DNA of 64,000 nucleotides from Hemicordylus capensis. Its lineage: Eukaryota; Chordata; Lepidosauria; Squamata; Cordylidae. A program made the position numbers and the translations under genes. The notes under the pieces were generated by a model that made no database searches, was not told where the DNA came from, and saw only the letters and a program-made list of their open reading frames with translations. The stretch covers positions 372,001-436,000 of the forward strand of contig NC_069671.1 in assembly GCF_027244095.1 (NCBI RefSeq), written 5' to 3'. Each line of letters starts with the position of its first letter. Position 1 is the stretch's first letter. Shown here one piece after another: positions 21,901 to 33,800 of the stretch.

Positions 21901-23009
21901 TCATACTGTGCGGGAGGAGGCCATGGTCAGCCCCTCCTGTATTCTACCCAAGACCACCACAGGGCTCTGGGGGCGCCGCCAGGAGTTGATAGCGACTTGA
22001 CGGCACACTTGACCTTTAGTGCAGCTCCTGGCACAGCCAGACGCAGCCTCCTCCTCCGCTCTCCCACCCACCTCCCTTTCGGATGTGATTTATGGATCAT
22101 AGGGACCTCGGCAGCTGCCATAGTCTGAGTCAGACCTGTGAAGACCATACTCAGTATTGTCTTCACAGACTGGCAGTGGCTTCTCCAAGGGTGCAGGCAG
22201 GAGTCTCTCTCTCAGCCCGATCTTGGGAGATGCTGCCAGAGAGGGAACTTGAGACCTTCTTGCTCTCCCCAGAGCGGCTCCATCCCCTGCGGAGGGGAAT
22301 CTCTTCCAGTGCTGGCACTTCTAGTCTCCCATCCAAATGCAACCAGGGTGGACCCTGCTTAGCTAAGGGGACCAGTCAGGCTTGCGACCACCAGAGCAGC
22401 TCCCCTCCTAGATCGTTATTAGCATATGGTTGTTTAAGACAGCAGGGGAGAGATGCAGCTGCCAAATGCCTGGGTGCAGTCGTGTCTACACTGACAGGCA
22501 GCGGCTCAGACGGGTCTTGCCCAGCCCTGTCTGGAGATGCTGCTGCTGCTGCTGCCTGCCAGGGTTGACCCTGGGACCTTCTCCAGCCCCCCCCCCCCGC
22601 TGCTGCTGCGCCTGTGGGTGAGCTCTGGTTCCTGGGCATTTGCAGGGCCCCCCCGGGGCCCCCCCTGCCCTCTTGGGCCTGCCCCGGCTGGTGCGGCCAC
22701 CTGGCGGAGCACGATGGACGGTGCTTGCTTTGCAGGGGAGGGGCGCGGGGGGGGCCCGGGTCCTCGCTCCCACGTGACCGCGGCGCTGCTCTGCCCGCAG
22801 ATGACGAGAAGATGCTGGTGGAGCCGGCCTGCGGCGCCGCCTTGACGTCGGTCTACGGCGGGGTGCTGCAGAGGCTGCAGGCGGAGGGCAAGCTGAGCTC
22901 CCGGCTGGGCTCGCTGGTGGTGGTCGTGTGTGGCGGCAACAACATCTCCTTGGCCCAGCTGCGGCACCTCCAGGAGCAGCTGGGCGTCCAGCACATCACG
23001 GCCGCCTAG
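15934..23009 (+). CDS. SDS: L-serine dehydratase / L-threonine deaminase
   Basis: Cytosolic PLP enzyme that turns L-serine into pyruvate and L-threonine into 2-oxobutyrate, plus ammonia. Seven coding exons: 15934-16089, 17315-17354, 17853-17992, 18306-18397, 20572-20799, 21628-21752 and 22801-23009 (TAG). All borders are GT-AG and the 990 nt give 329 aa (human 328). Key sites: Lys42 in PTGSFKIRG forms the Schiff base; GGNAG (66-70) and the glycine loop SVGGGGLLCGV bind the cofactor phosphate; VCGGNN near the end contacts the pyridine ring. NPGWVYVPPFDDPLIW and SLAQLR identify SDS rather than SDSL. The ATG is the first in-frame one after the acceptor at 15907 and gives the expected amino end. 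Oddity: residue 66 is Gly, where human SDS has Ala65 and human SDSL has Gly. The introns carry several SINEs. Diverges from SDSL across about 13 kb and converges on PLBD2. Confidence 0.96.
16185..16385 (-). mobile_element. tRNA-derived SINE of the Squam1/Sauria type
   Basis: Reverse copy in SDS intron 1 of the coding part (before the 40-nt exon): GGGTAGAATCCAGGAGGGGC, GACCATGGCCGCCTCCCACG and the tRNA-like end near CTTGCTAGGCAGGTCATTTC. Confidence 0.6.
17542..17640 (+). mobile_element. SINE head fragment in SDS intron 2
   Basis: GGAACCAGAGCTCACCCACAG, GGAGAAGGTCTCAGGGTCAACCCTGGCAGG resembles a B-box region and recurs, inverted, in SDS intron 6 (22500-22650), flank included. Confidence 0.5.
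17667..17738. repeat. Inverted ACTACAACTCCCA-type repeat
   Basis: CCTACAACTCCCATCATCCC faces GGGTGATGGGAGTTGTAGTCC. In SDS, just before the 140-nt exon. Confidence 0.6.
18068..18205 (+). mobile_element. Decayed tRNA-like SINE or MIR-like fragment
   Basis: GTGTGGTGGCTGGAGTGCCAGGCTGAGACCCGGGTTCAAATC has A- and B-box-like segments, followed by CCTCTCTGCCTAACCTACCTCACAGGG. Lies in the SDS intron after the 140-nt exon. Confidence 0.5.
20010..20100. repeat. ACTACAACTCCCA-type repeat, decayed
   Basis: CCAACTCCTGCTGGATTACCC is followed by GATGCTGGGAGTAGTAGTCC; only the second arm is well kept. In the long SDS intron. Confidence 0.4.
21778..22018 (+). mobile_element. tRNA-derived SINE of the Squam1/Sauria type
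   Basis: Near full length in SDS intron 6: TGGCGCAGCAGGGAAA head, B box GGTTCGAATCCCC, middle GGAGGCCATGGTCAGCCCC, and the typical end CTTGACGGCACACTTGACCT. Confidence 0.7.
22105..22400 (-). mobile_element. SINE with 5S-rRNA-like head
   Basis: Reverse copy in SDS intron 6. GTCTCCCATCCAAATGCAACC and GACCCTGCTTAGCTAAG are the complement of the 5S-type promoter boxes; TTCACAGACTGGCAGTGGCT is the complement of the common body. Confidence 0.75.
22480..22650 (-). mobile_element. tRNA-headed SINE fragment in SDS intron 6
   Basis: Reverse copy: GTCTACACTGACAGGCAGCG (body), CCTGCCAGGGTTGACCCTGG (B-box region) and GTGAGCTCTGGTTCCTGGGC. A CTG repeat (22539-22558) lies inside. Shares about 90 bases with 17542-17640. 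Confidence 0.55.
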
Positions 23010-23031
23010 CCGGGCTTGGCTCGGGGGCGTC

Positions 23032-23037
23032 ATTAAA
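23032..23037 (+). terminator. SDS: Polyadenylation signal ATTAAA of SDS
   Basis: ATTAAA lies 23 bases after the SDS stop codon and is followed within about 40 bases by GT-rich sequence, so the 3' UTR would be very short. It is the common variant of AATAAA. Confidence 0.6.
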
Positions 23038-23294
23038 ACTGCTCACTGCTGCTCCGTCCAGCCCTCTCGCTCCCGAGTCGTGTGCCCCGGGGGTGGGGGC
23101 GGGGGGCTGCGGTGGGGGGGAGAGCAACAGGCCCCTTCTGGCTGCAGATCGTGGGCCCCTTCTGGGGGTGGCACAGCAGCCCCCCCACCCCGACCCCAGC
23201 CCACCGGTGGCCTGCAGAGGAAGGAGGAGCCAAGAGGGGAGGGAGGCAGATCTGAGAGGAGGAGGGAACGGGGGGTGGCTGTAAGGGTGGGGAG

Positions 23295-23672
23295 CAGAGG
23301 CATAACTATAGGGGGGCAGGGGGGGCACGTGCCCCGGGCGCCATCTTTTCTGGTCACATGGGGGCGCCGACATGACAATTTTTTTTTTAATTTTTAAAAT
23401 TTTTTTGTTAATTGTTAATACAAATGTTTCCTGCTCAGTGCAGCAGCGCTGCAGCAGTCAAGGGTGCAGCAGCCCATCCCCCATGAGCAGTCCCTTCCGC
23501 GCCGCCCACGCCCCCCCCCCATTGCTTTGCTGGCACCTGGCGGCCAGTCAGTGGCCTGGCTTGGCGGCGGGCGCTTGTGAGGAAAAACCTAAGTATAATG
23601 TAGTATGTTGTGGCGCGGGGGGCGCCATTTCAGTGCTTGCCCCGGGTGCCATTTTCCCTAGTTACGCCTCTG
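23295..23672 (+). mobile_element. Nonautonomous hAT-type DNA transposon (MITE) with intact ends
   Basis: Ends are CAGAGGCATAACTATAGGG on the left and CCCTAGTTACGCCTCTG on the right, inverted repeats of each other with few differences; the inner ends (GTGCCCCGGGCGCCAT and its inverse) also pair. A perfect 8-bp direct repeat, GTGGGGAG, flanks it (23287-23294 and 23673-23680), the target-site size of hAT elements. The 378-bp body is A/T-rich in its first third, has no coding capacity, and lies just downstream of SDS. Confidence 0.85.
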
Positions 23673-24819
23673 GTGGGGAGAGAATGGGGAGGGGGCTCCA
23701 GGGGTCAAGCAGGGGGGCATGATGGGGAAGGCGGCAGCCCAAACCAGAAGCCCATCTAGGTGGATCACGCCTGGCTGGCTTTAAAGCAGGGGGGTGGGGT
23801 GGGGCCTCAGGGTGAAGGATGCCAGCAGTGTCCCCTGGGGAAGCCATGAGGACAGGCCACCCAGCTTCGAGCCCGGAGGAAGCACCACCTTCGGACCCTG
23901 CCCCACGGAGAGAGGCTCCTCCAGGGCCCACACCCCAAGTCCTGTGGCCAGAGCTGCAAGGGGGTGTCGAGCTCTGCCTGGCAGCAGACACTGGCTGGCC
24001 TGGAGAGCTGCTGGACTCTGGCGGAGAGGCTGCTCCTGCTCCTCCACCAGCAGCCCTCTTGGCTCCAGTCGCTCTGCTCTGGCAAGCCAGAGTCCGGCCA
24101 CTTTGACTCATCGTTGGCCTAACTTCTGCTAGCCATGGAGCGAGCCAAGAAGCTCGAGGCGGCTTCCTCGGCCCCCCCCCGGATCACGGGCCATTCTGTT
24201 CAGCCCCCCCTCTGGCTTCCAGCAGGCATCTGCCGCAGGGGGCGTCCCAAGCCAGAGGAGGATCCTCACGGGGGTGAGCGTTGCCCCCCGTCCGTGCCCG
24301 CCCGCCCGCCTCTCGCCCCCTCTGGCCAAGCACACCACGGGCGGCTTCCCCTCTCTCCGTCGGCCTCTCTCGCTTGGATCTGGCTTCCACATTCCCACGG
24401 CTCTCATCCGGGCATTTTCCGGATGAGGAGATTTGTGCCGCTTGAAGTGTTGCAAAGTGTGACACCTTTAGCAAGCGGCTGAAAAGCGCAAGCGCAGCCT
24501 TTTTCAATGCATCGTGGCCGGGTTGTGGCCGTTCAAATTGCCCACCACTGCAGCGGGTTTTCCGGGCAGGGGGAGTCCATATCCCACCTGAGTCGCATTC
24601 ACTGCCCCCCCCCCCCCCATTTCGGGCCAATGGGGTTAGAGAGGAGGAGGAGGCCTTGATGAGTTTTAAAAAATTTTCTCTCGGAGGTTTTCCACAAAGC
24701 CGCCACTAGGGGGCCCATCATGGCGCAAACTACAATTCCTTGTTTGCCTCTTGTGCAAAAACCCGAGCCCCCCCACCCCACCCCCGACCAAAAAAAAAAA
24801 AAATCCCCATAGACGGAGA

Positions 24820-25400
24820 GGGGCCTTTAGATATCAACAAATCCTTGAACTGTGGAATGAGCCCTCCACGCCACGTGGCATGGAGAGCAGGTTGCCGGCT
24901 TGCTAGTCCACTGGGCTTCCTGGCAGTAAACGGGGGTGGGGCGGGGAGTTCATTGCCTTGCAGCCGAGAAATGGGACTGCACAGAAATAAATGATTTCGT
25001 TCAATGGGGAAGCGCAGCTCCTTCTGTTCTGCTTGTGCAAGCCAGAGCACCGGGAAATGAAACAGAGCGGAAATATATGTTTTTTAAAAAAGATACGCCC
25101 TTAGATATCAACAGATCCTCAATCTACTGAATGCTCCAGCCAGTCCACAGTGCAAAAAGGAAAAAGAGGAAATATGAACGTGTCTGAAAAAACAAAAGCA
25201 AATTTGATCGAAATCAAAAGCTGAAAGCAGATGAGAATCAGGTTGCACCTTTGCGTAAAAACTCAGGCAGAATTAAATATATATATATATTTCTCGTGCA
25301 CGGGACGGAAAGGGGCTGTAAAGATCAACAAATCATTGCACTGAGATTTGAACCGTCCACAGCACACCACACTGCAACGTATAAACTACGGGGCAAGCCT
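24820..25400. repeat. Spaced degenerate repeat units in an A/T-richer patch
   Basis: A block like CCTTTAGATATCAACAAATCC recurs three times at about 24826, 25097 and 25313 (210-270 bases apart), each time preceded by an A/T run. No terminal inverted repeats or coding frame are recognised. It stands out by base composition from the GC-rich surroundings. Confidence 0.45.
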
Positions 25401-26084
25401 CCTACAATGGAAAAATGCCGCTACTGCCCTGCAACGCATATACGACGTTATAGACGACAACACATCAATAAAGCCCAAAACAAGGCATTGTAAATATGGA
25501 TGGCACACGGCTGGCAGTGCAGCTACCGCGATGGCAAACCCGGGCCATATGGAGTGGACATGTTGCGAAACTGTGGCAGCATGAAACGTGGAACACGCCA
25601 GGCAGAGCTGCCTCTGGGTCCTTCCCCTTGGCCACCCCCTCCCCCTCGGGGGCTTCGGTGGGCTCCCAAAGCGAGTCACTGCCACACTGGGTCACGGCCC
25701 AAACGGCACATTTGGTGTCCCAGCAGCACCAGCCAGGAGGGTGCCTTTGCAAGGGTTATTGCATGCGGAGGAGCTTCTGCCCCCTCTTCTGACCCACAGC
25801 CAGCCAGGCTAGCCCGGGTATCGGAGGCCCTTCTAGGCGGGGGGAGCGGACTCTCTGGCGCTCTTCCGGCACATTGGGGCAGCAAAGGGAGCTCAGAGCA
25901 GGTGGGAGGCCCGGCAGCCTCCGGAGGGAAGGCAGCCCAGCTCCCCCCACCCCCAGCCCAGCTCTCAGGAGGAGAGCGGGCCTGCAGGAGTGACGACCAT
26001 TTGCTCCTTTTCTTTTTGCTTCCTCTGGCAAAATCCTGGCAACAATCAGAGAGTGGACTGGGGGCTGGCGCAGCTGTATTGCCT

Positions 26085-26155
26085 TGCAGGCTGGCCATCT
26101 GTCAGGTCGAGCTGCATGGTTAACTGCCGCTCTACCTGATGAATGGCAGGCAGCA
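26085..26155. repeat. Fold-back element core
   Basis: TGGCCATCTGTCAGGTCGAGC and GCTCTACCTGATGAATGGCA pair with a short loop. Same core as 57588-57775, less well kept. Confidence 0.55.
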
Positions 26156-27859
26156 TGGGGGAGAGAGAAGCCATCTGAGGTGCCCCCTGGCTCGTGAGGA
26201 TGTGCCGCTACTGGTTCTTTGACCGGACCCCCCCCCCCGGCTGCCTTCCCCCTTATTCTGGGACTTCAAGGAAAGCCTGTGGCTAGCTCCTTCTTTCACT
26301 CTCTCGCTCCTGGGAGGGAGGTTATAACTTCTAAATAAAACACAGCATTCTGACTGACTGACTAATTGGGCAACTCCAAACTTGCCCTGTCTGAAATGTG
26401 TGTGTGCCTTTAAGGCAGAAATATTTATTTCCGCTTTTTAAGAATTCTGAGGTCACTGTCTTCTTCCATTTATGGGCTGCCGAACAGGCACCGCTTGGAA
26501 ACCAGGCCAGGCCAAAAGAGTCAAGGAAGCCCAACACTCTACAGTCCTTGTGCCAGTTTTTGTTTGTGGTTGGGTGCTTATTTTGCTTTTTACCTTGTTT
26601 ACTGCAGATCTCTGTTTGTTGCTGGTCACAGACCATAATAAACGGATTATTTACACTTAGACCTATTATGGTCATAGACCATCATAAACATCGTGAACTG
26701 CTTTTTACGCCCCTCCCTCCCTCCCTCCCCACTCTTTTGTTCCTTTCCTTTTGCTTTTGCAGAGTCCTAGTAGTATTGACCAGAGAGGCCCTCAGAATAA
26801 GCTCTGTGGACAGGTCTGTGACTTATATTACGGCTTCACGGCCACATCGGATCAAGGAGCCTCTCAAGCAAATGTTGCAGAGAACTGCGGCCAATTCTAT
26901 GCAGTTTATTCCAAGTAATGGACTCATTGGGGCTTACTCCCAAGTAACTGCTGAGTGCAGCCCAAGGACATACCCCACAGATGGACAAATCAAAGGTCAT
27001 GGGTGGCATCTCTCAAAGGACACATCCCACAAATGTTCATATTGTGTGTGAGAGAGAAATAATAAGGCTCCCTTAAAAAAAAAAAGGATGCATGTGAATA
27101 TCGGTGAGAAGAAAGGACAGCCGTGGGCTCTGTGTGCAGCCCAAGACACGGTGCTATTTCGCGGTGGTGTGGAACCCCCTGCCCCACTTCAGTGGGTCTC
27201 CTTGGCTTGGTCCTGCACGAGGCGGGGAGGAAGAGGGCCGCGAGGGCCGAGAGGGGGAGGGATGGAGCCGGCGCTGCTGGGGGGAAGAGGCGGCAAGGGG
27301 CCTTGGGGGCGGGCGAGGGCATTGCGGCTTTGCACAGGGAATGCACCAAGTCGAAGGGCTCGCCTCCTCCCTCCACCGCCAGCCAGCCAAGGGGCAAAGC
27401 GAGCGCAAAGCTGGGCTGAGAGAAGGAAACAGCGTCCCAGCGCCGAGAAAACCCAAACCGTGGGCTGGTGGCCGCCTTCCCTCCGGGGCTTTCGAACTGA
27501 TCTCAGGGTGGGACCTGCCTCCTCTCCTCTCAGCCCTGCCCAGCCCCCTCCCCTGCCCTCTGGCCCCGGCCCCGACAGGCAGCCGCCGCCGCCCCTGTTC
27601 CCAGCACCGTTCTGGGCTCAGGACATTAGGCAGGGACTTTCGGTCTGGGGGGGGGTTTGTTTCTCTCCTTGTTCTGGGGCAGCCACTCCAGCACCCGCTT
27701 CCCTTGTGCCCCCCACCCCACCCCCACCCGGCCTCTCGGCACACCCAGCCCTGACGACAGCCGCTCGCGGCCAAGCAGCCCTTTCTCTCCAGAAGAGAAG
27801 TCCAGGATTCCGGTGAAGACAGCCTGCCAGAGGGCAGGGGCAGCACCCAGCCGCAGGCA

Positions 27860-30800
27860 TCAGCCCCAGCAGACCTGGACGGGGGAGAATTTCCAGAGGT
27901 CCGGGTGGCCCATGTGCAGCAGGCGCTGGTAGGGGGAGGCGCTCCACCGGAAGGCGGGCAGGTCGTCCCAGGTCGGCCCGCTGGTGGCGATGAAGCTGTA
28001 GTTCCTGGCCAGCTCCAGGGAAGTGACCTGAGGGCGGGGGGGGGGAGGAGGCCGCGTCAGCCCCACACAGCTCCGGGGGGAGGCCAAGCGGGAGCCAGGG
28101 CCAGGCTGAGCCCTCCGGCCTAGGAGCACACGGAGAGCTCCGGGCACCAACCGGGCTGCAGAGGCCGCTCATGCCTGCGTGTGCCAAGAGGCTCTGCTCT
28201 TATTTTCAAAAAGGGAATCCCGTTCCTAGACCTCATGGCTGCAAGGGCCGCTTTGGAGCCGTGGGAGCCGGCCTCATGAGAGCCAAGGGGCCAGACGGGT
28301 GCCCGGCGCAGCCCTGCAAGGCCTGGGTGTCCCCCCAGACCCAGATATTCCTCACTGCTAAGGGTCTCTTCAAAAAGCCGCCCACCCCGGCCTGACCCAA
28401 GAGAAGCAAGGCGAGAGGTGCCCCCTGACTCCGCACCTCTGGAGCCAGATCAAACTTTCTTTCCCAGGGAGCCGAAGGCTGGGAGAAAGACGGACCTGGG
28501 GTGTGTGTGTGTATGTGTGTGTTGGGGGGGCGGGGAGGAGCCGTGGCTCAGTGGCACCCCTCAAACAGGTTAGGGTGGGGCCTGCAGATTCCCACACAGC
28601 CCCCCCCTGCCCCCATCATTTGCATGCCGACAGCCTCCTGCTAGGGCCCTGCATGACTGGCCGTGGACCTGCCCCACTTCCAAGCCTCTAACAACAGCCA
28701 GCCCAGCTGGAAGCAGAAAGAGCCACCAGCCGCCCTCGGCCACCTTGGCCTGCCTCCTATTCCCTGGGCTGCCTTTGGCTGGGTCTCGGGAAAGCTCTGC
28801 TGGCCAGTCTCGGAGTCCTGAGGCCGGCAAACCCCAACCCCCCCCCCGGTTTGCAGGGACACCCCAGGGGCGGATTCCCCCGGCGAAGGGAGCCACGGCC
28901 ACCATCCTTGGCCCCCGCTGGGGCACCTCAGACTGGTCGCGAAAACCAAGCAGTCTCTGCAAGCCTGAAGCCTGCGCCCAGCCCTCGGCCAGGGAGACCC
29001 ACGGCGGCTTCTTGGGCTTCCCGAACAAAAACAGGCTCTCAGGCCTGCCACTCTTGCCTCTGGGGAAAGAGGCGCCCCACGTTCCTGTCCGGAGCGGCTT
29101 GTCCCAAATGAGCCGGGGCTGCTAAAGGAGGCGGCCTGGGTTGCTCCTCTCCCTCCCCCCCACCCAAGACCGATGGGAGCCGGAGCAGCAGAGGACAAAA
29201 GCAGCAGGCACCCAAGTCCGCTCCCCGGGCGCTCCCAACGCTCTTTTGCCTGCCCCGCCCCTTGGCAGAAACCCTCCCAGCTCCTCTCCAGACTGGACCC
29301 CCCCTCCCCGCCCGGCTCTCCTTCCACCCACAGAGCCCCTCACCTTCATGTCGGTGGCCCCATGCGGCCGCTGGCGAAGGGCCCCAAAGGGGTACGTGCC
29401 GTTGGCCGGGTTCAGGTCCGAGCGGGCAGCAATCGAATTCTCGCCATTCTGGGGCGGGTTGCAGGCTTGGCATCGGGAGAGGGGGTCCCTGGGGAAGTTG
29501 TTGAACCTGGGCAGAGAAGAGGGAGGGGGGAGGAGGCGGCTTCAGCGCTGGGGAGGGGGCCGGAAAGAACCCCCAGAATGGGTGGGATTGGAGCTCCTTC
29601 CCGACAAGGAAAGGCCAAGGGGCCGGGATGATTCCCTTTAGGGAAGAAGCAACGGAGGATGATGACAGAGGTTTACAAAAAGAAGTATATCATGTGGGAG
29701 AAGTGGGGGCAGAGAAGTTGCTCTCAAGGTCGCCGGATGGCAGCAGGATGCCCCTGTTCAGGACGCTGCAGCTGCCTCCGACGGAATCAGAGCCTTGCTC
29801 CGTCTAGCACCGCATCGTCCACACTGGCTGGCAGCAGCAGCTCTCCCAGGTTTCAGGCTCAGGAAGGAGCCTCTCTCGGGGAGGGAACCGGGGCCTCCCG
29901 CAGGCCGAGCAGACGCCCCGGCATAGAGCTCCGGCCCCATCCTGGGTTGGGGGGGGTGGACTGAGGGAAGCACATCTTCACACAACGCACCATCAATGCA
30001 TTGAATTCCCTGCCACAAGCTGTGGGGGTGGCCCCTGTCTTAGATGGCTTTAAAAGGGAGTTAGACACATTCTGGCTTCTTTAAAAGGGGCTGAGACAGA
30101 TTCCTGGAGGACAGGGCTACCCATGGCTACTAGCCTGGTGGCTATGGGCCCCCTCCAGCCTCAGAGGCACGATGCCTCTCCATCCCAGTGGCAGGGGAGA
30201 GAGGGCAGGCACAGACCTCTTGCCTGGGGGCTCCCCAGAGGCGTCTGGTGGGGGCCACTGTGGGAAACAGGAGGCTGGACTCGATGGGCCTCCTTGCAGG
30301 GCCTGATCCAGCAGCAGGGCTGCTCTGATGTTCTGTATGCAGACAACTCACACCCACAGAGGGCGGCACCAGCAACGCCTCACCTCATGAGTCGGATCAT
30401 AGAATCCATGTCCCGGACTAGCGTCTGGTTGCGCCGGAAGATCTGGGCCCGGGGATTCTTGTCGTAGGTGAACCAGTCTCCGTATTTCTGCACCAGCTGA
30501 GGGAGGCCGCTGGCGTTGAAGATCTCTGTGAAGTACCTGCACGTGGAGACCCTTCATATAGGAATATATATTCCATAGACACCCCACTCGTGCGTGCGTG
30601 TGTGTGTGTCTCGATCTCCCACGTTTCCAAACCACATCCACACGCTTACAAAGATAAAATGCACCAGATTTCCACAGGAACAGCACAAAAACCACAGAAA
30701 GGAATACAAAAAGGAAATTCTAAACACCCCCCAAAGGGGAAGAATTTTCAGAGTCTGCTTCAAAACTGAGAGTGTGAAGAACCTGCGGGGTGGTGGTGGT

Positions 30801-33800
30801 GGGGGGGTGTCCCACGGCTGCAGTGCCAGCCCCCCCCCACACACACACCCCACGGGCTCGCTGCTACACCTAATTACTGCCATCGTGGTGGTGCGAAGCT
30901 GCATGCACATGGCCGTTGGCTGTAGCCCCTCAAGAATGCTTGGATCCTGCCTCCCAAGCCCGCTGCCTTCCCAGCCCTTCTTTCTTTCTGGGCCCGGCTG
31001 CCGGGCTGCTTCTTGCTTCTCTGTCTCTTCTCCTTGGGGAGCACCTTCCCACAGACCCCGGCTCCCCCCCTTCCCGAGCCAGAGCCAAGGACTCCTTACG
31101 GAACGTTGTAGCTGGCCCAGTAGCCCTCCTGGTACAGCAGGCCGGTCTTGTCGTCCGCCATCACCATCCCCCTGCGAGAGACAGAGAGGCAAACGGGCTC
31201 AGCAGGAGCCAGAGGCCAGGCCACACCTGCGTCCACGGAGGCTTCCGGACCAGAAGACGGCAGGCGCCCCGGCCCCAGTGCCGGCGAGGGCCTATTGTGG
31301 CCCCCCCGCAACACACACACACACACAAGTGGAGATGCAGGAAGCCACACACAGTCAACGTATGCAACGAAAGAAACGTCCCGCAGGCCAGGTTCCCGTC
31401 CCCATCCGCACGAAGCTCCCGTCTCAAGGTGCAGGAGCGTGTCCTGGAATCAGAGGGAGCCTTTCCATAACCAGTGCTGAGGGGTCCCAAGAGCCCAGCA
31501 GCCAACATCAGCCAGCCCCGAGGAAGTCCTAGTCCCGCTTCCGAAGCGCTGGGTGGGGGGCGGAATGGCCAAGCTCTAACCGAGCAGCACAGAAGCCGCA
31601 GTGAGCAGACAGAGCATCTGAGGCGTCCAGCCGAGGGTGGGGGGGGGCAGTTATGCCTGGCCCGCTCTAAGCATCTCTCGTGGCCACTCCAGCATGGACC
31701 ACGGCTTTGGAGCCTGCAGGGCTCGCTGCTTCATCAGTCCAGCCGGTAAGCCGCTGGGAGGGCACGTTCACACCCAAACCCAGCATACAAAGTCTAGGCC
31801 TCAACCAGCAAGCCAAGAACCGTCCCAAGCCATGCAGGCGAGAGGAGAGCCCCGCAGAAGACGGCGGCACGGCCCTGGGCAGGGGAGGAAGGCGGCCAGC
31901 GCTTGCAGCCTGCCACACTTACGGGATCTGCTCCAGAACCGTGAGGACGCCCTTCTGGAGACTGGACTTGCCCGGGACAAATGCCTTATAATCCACGACC
32001 ATCCACTGGTTATTGTAGCTGCAGAGAAATCCAAGCAGGGGGAGGTTTGGGAAGCACCAGGCACTGGCACGAGGGGTCAGCAGCTGGGGGGCCCTGAACG
32101 GAATCCAGCCCCCAGAGGTGCCAGAAAACATGTAAAATCTTGGCTTTTTGCCCCGGCATTTATTTGATTCTCTGCTGCTGCTCTTTAAATTTTTTAATCA
32201 GATTTGTTTAATATTTTTCCCCCACTTAATATTTTAATTGTGTCTTTTTTACCATCTTGTGTTTAATTTTTTTTGCTGTAAACTGCCTTGGGATTGCTTT
32301 AATGAAAGGCGGTATATAAATTTAACAATAAATAAATAAATAATACAATCTGCACCTGCCCGCCCACCCCCAGGTGCCCAAGAGAGCACAGAGAGCAGGG
32401 ATCTGGCCACAGGCCTGTGGGAAGCAGCTCCCCCCTGCACCCCCCCCCCGCCCCCTTCCCCAAGTGGCTCTTTAGCAAATCCAGCTGCTCTCCACGGAGG
32501 TAAATCTTACACAGCAGGGCAGGGCTGCCAAGGAGACACGGCCACCACGTGGTTGCCCGGAAAACCACAGCTAAGTTCTAAGCCACATTCCCCCAAGGCT
32601 ACAGGCAGGGGCTTCCTGGAGTTCGGCAGGAAGGAGCACAGAAACCGTGCGGAAGAAAACACAATTCCGCTCCCGGAGAACCTCACCTTTCTTTCTTTTT
32701 TTAAAAAGCAGCTTTCTGGCACTCACGGCTGTGAAGATCAAAGGTGCACCTCGGTGCTTTGGGAGCCTGGACCGAAAGGCCTTTGGAGCCCACCCCCCCC
32801 ACCCCACTGCATCATTAATTAACATGTAGGTTCTAGAGGGCACAACCCACACCACCCAGGACAGACTGAAGAGGGTTGGGGGGCTTCCAGAGGGTGGGGA
32901 GGCCCTGGACTCTGGCCCCGAAGTCCAGGGGTAAGAGCAACTCTGGTGGAGACGTTCCCTAAAGGGTGCAGGCCATGCCGACTGACACCTTTAGGGAGGA
33001 GAAAAGGGGCTGGCACATGCCTTATCACCTAAAGGAGCTCTTCAGATCAAAATCCATGTCAAGGTAGGCTGCCGGCCCGAGTCCATTCCTGTCCCTGCAT
33101 GACTCACTGGGGCCTCGTGTGCTGCAGCAGCTGCCCGCAGAACATCCCCAGAGAGGGAATCCCGAATCCCCACATCAGGCTCCAGAGGGAGGGCCAGAGA
33201 CAACCTCCAGAGCTGGGGGAGGACACGGGCCTGGCTGGCTGCCCACCAGCGGCCCCCACGAGGCCTCCCAGGCACGCGCCCGACTCACGTGCCACTGTTG
33301 AACTGCTGGAAGGCGCGCGCCCATTCCGCCCCACTCCGGCCCAGCCGATTGGCCACCACGTTGCGCAGCCATTCCGAGACGCTCTCCGTGGGCTGGATGT
33401 ACTTCCACAGGGCCCCGTTGCTGTTCCCGATGGTGGTCTCCAGAGCCACCTGCAGAGAGACACGCTCCGATCAGGCCCAGCGGCTGGGCAGTCGCAGCGA
33501 GGGCAGGCCGTGGCTCTGGTGTGCTGCGCAAAGCTCCGTGCGCATTGACATGGAAGGTGCAGGCAGTGGAGCCAACGCAAGAACGGCCCAGACAAGCACG
33601 TGAAGGACAGCCCTGCTGCTGGATCAGGCCTCAGCTCTGCCTCGCCCAGCCCCCTGCCCCCCACAGTGCCCACCAGACGCCCCAGAGAAGCCCACAGGCA
33701 GGAGGGGAGGGCAGGGGCCCCTCGCCTGCCTTTGGCTTCCCTGCAGCTGCCTCCGAGGCTGGAGGGGCCCAGAGCCGTGGATGGCCCTGCCCTCCCTGAA

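Larger units (their letters stand above)
23690..27850. other. Intergenic interval between the 3' ends of SDS and PLBD2
   Basis: Contains a stretch open in one frame at 23819-24106 without recognisable homology, the degenerate repeats at 24820-25400, a fold-back core (26085-26155) and, at 26330-27080, A/T-richer sequence with GACCATAATAAAC and ATTATGGTCATAGACC in inverted order, probably an old LINE piece. No exon is supported. Confidence 0.4.

Noticed and set aside
26620-26700. A small DNA transposon from the inverted GACCATAATAAA words
   Set aside because: The inverted words are short, no target duplication is seen, and the context looks like an old LINE piece.
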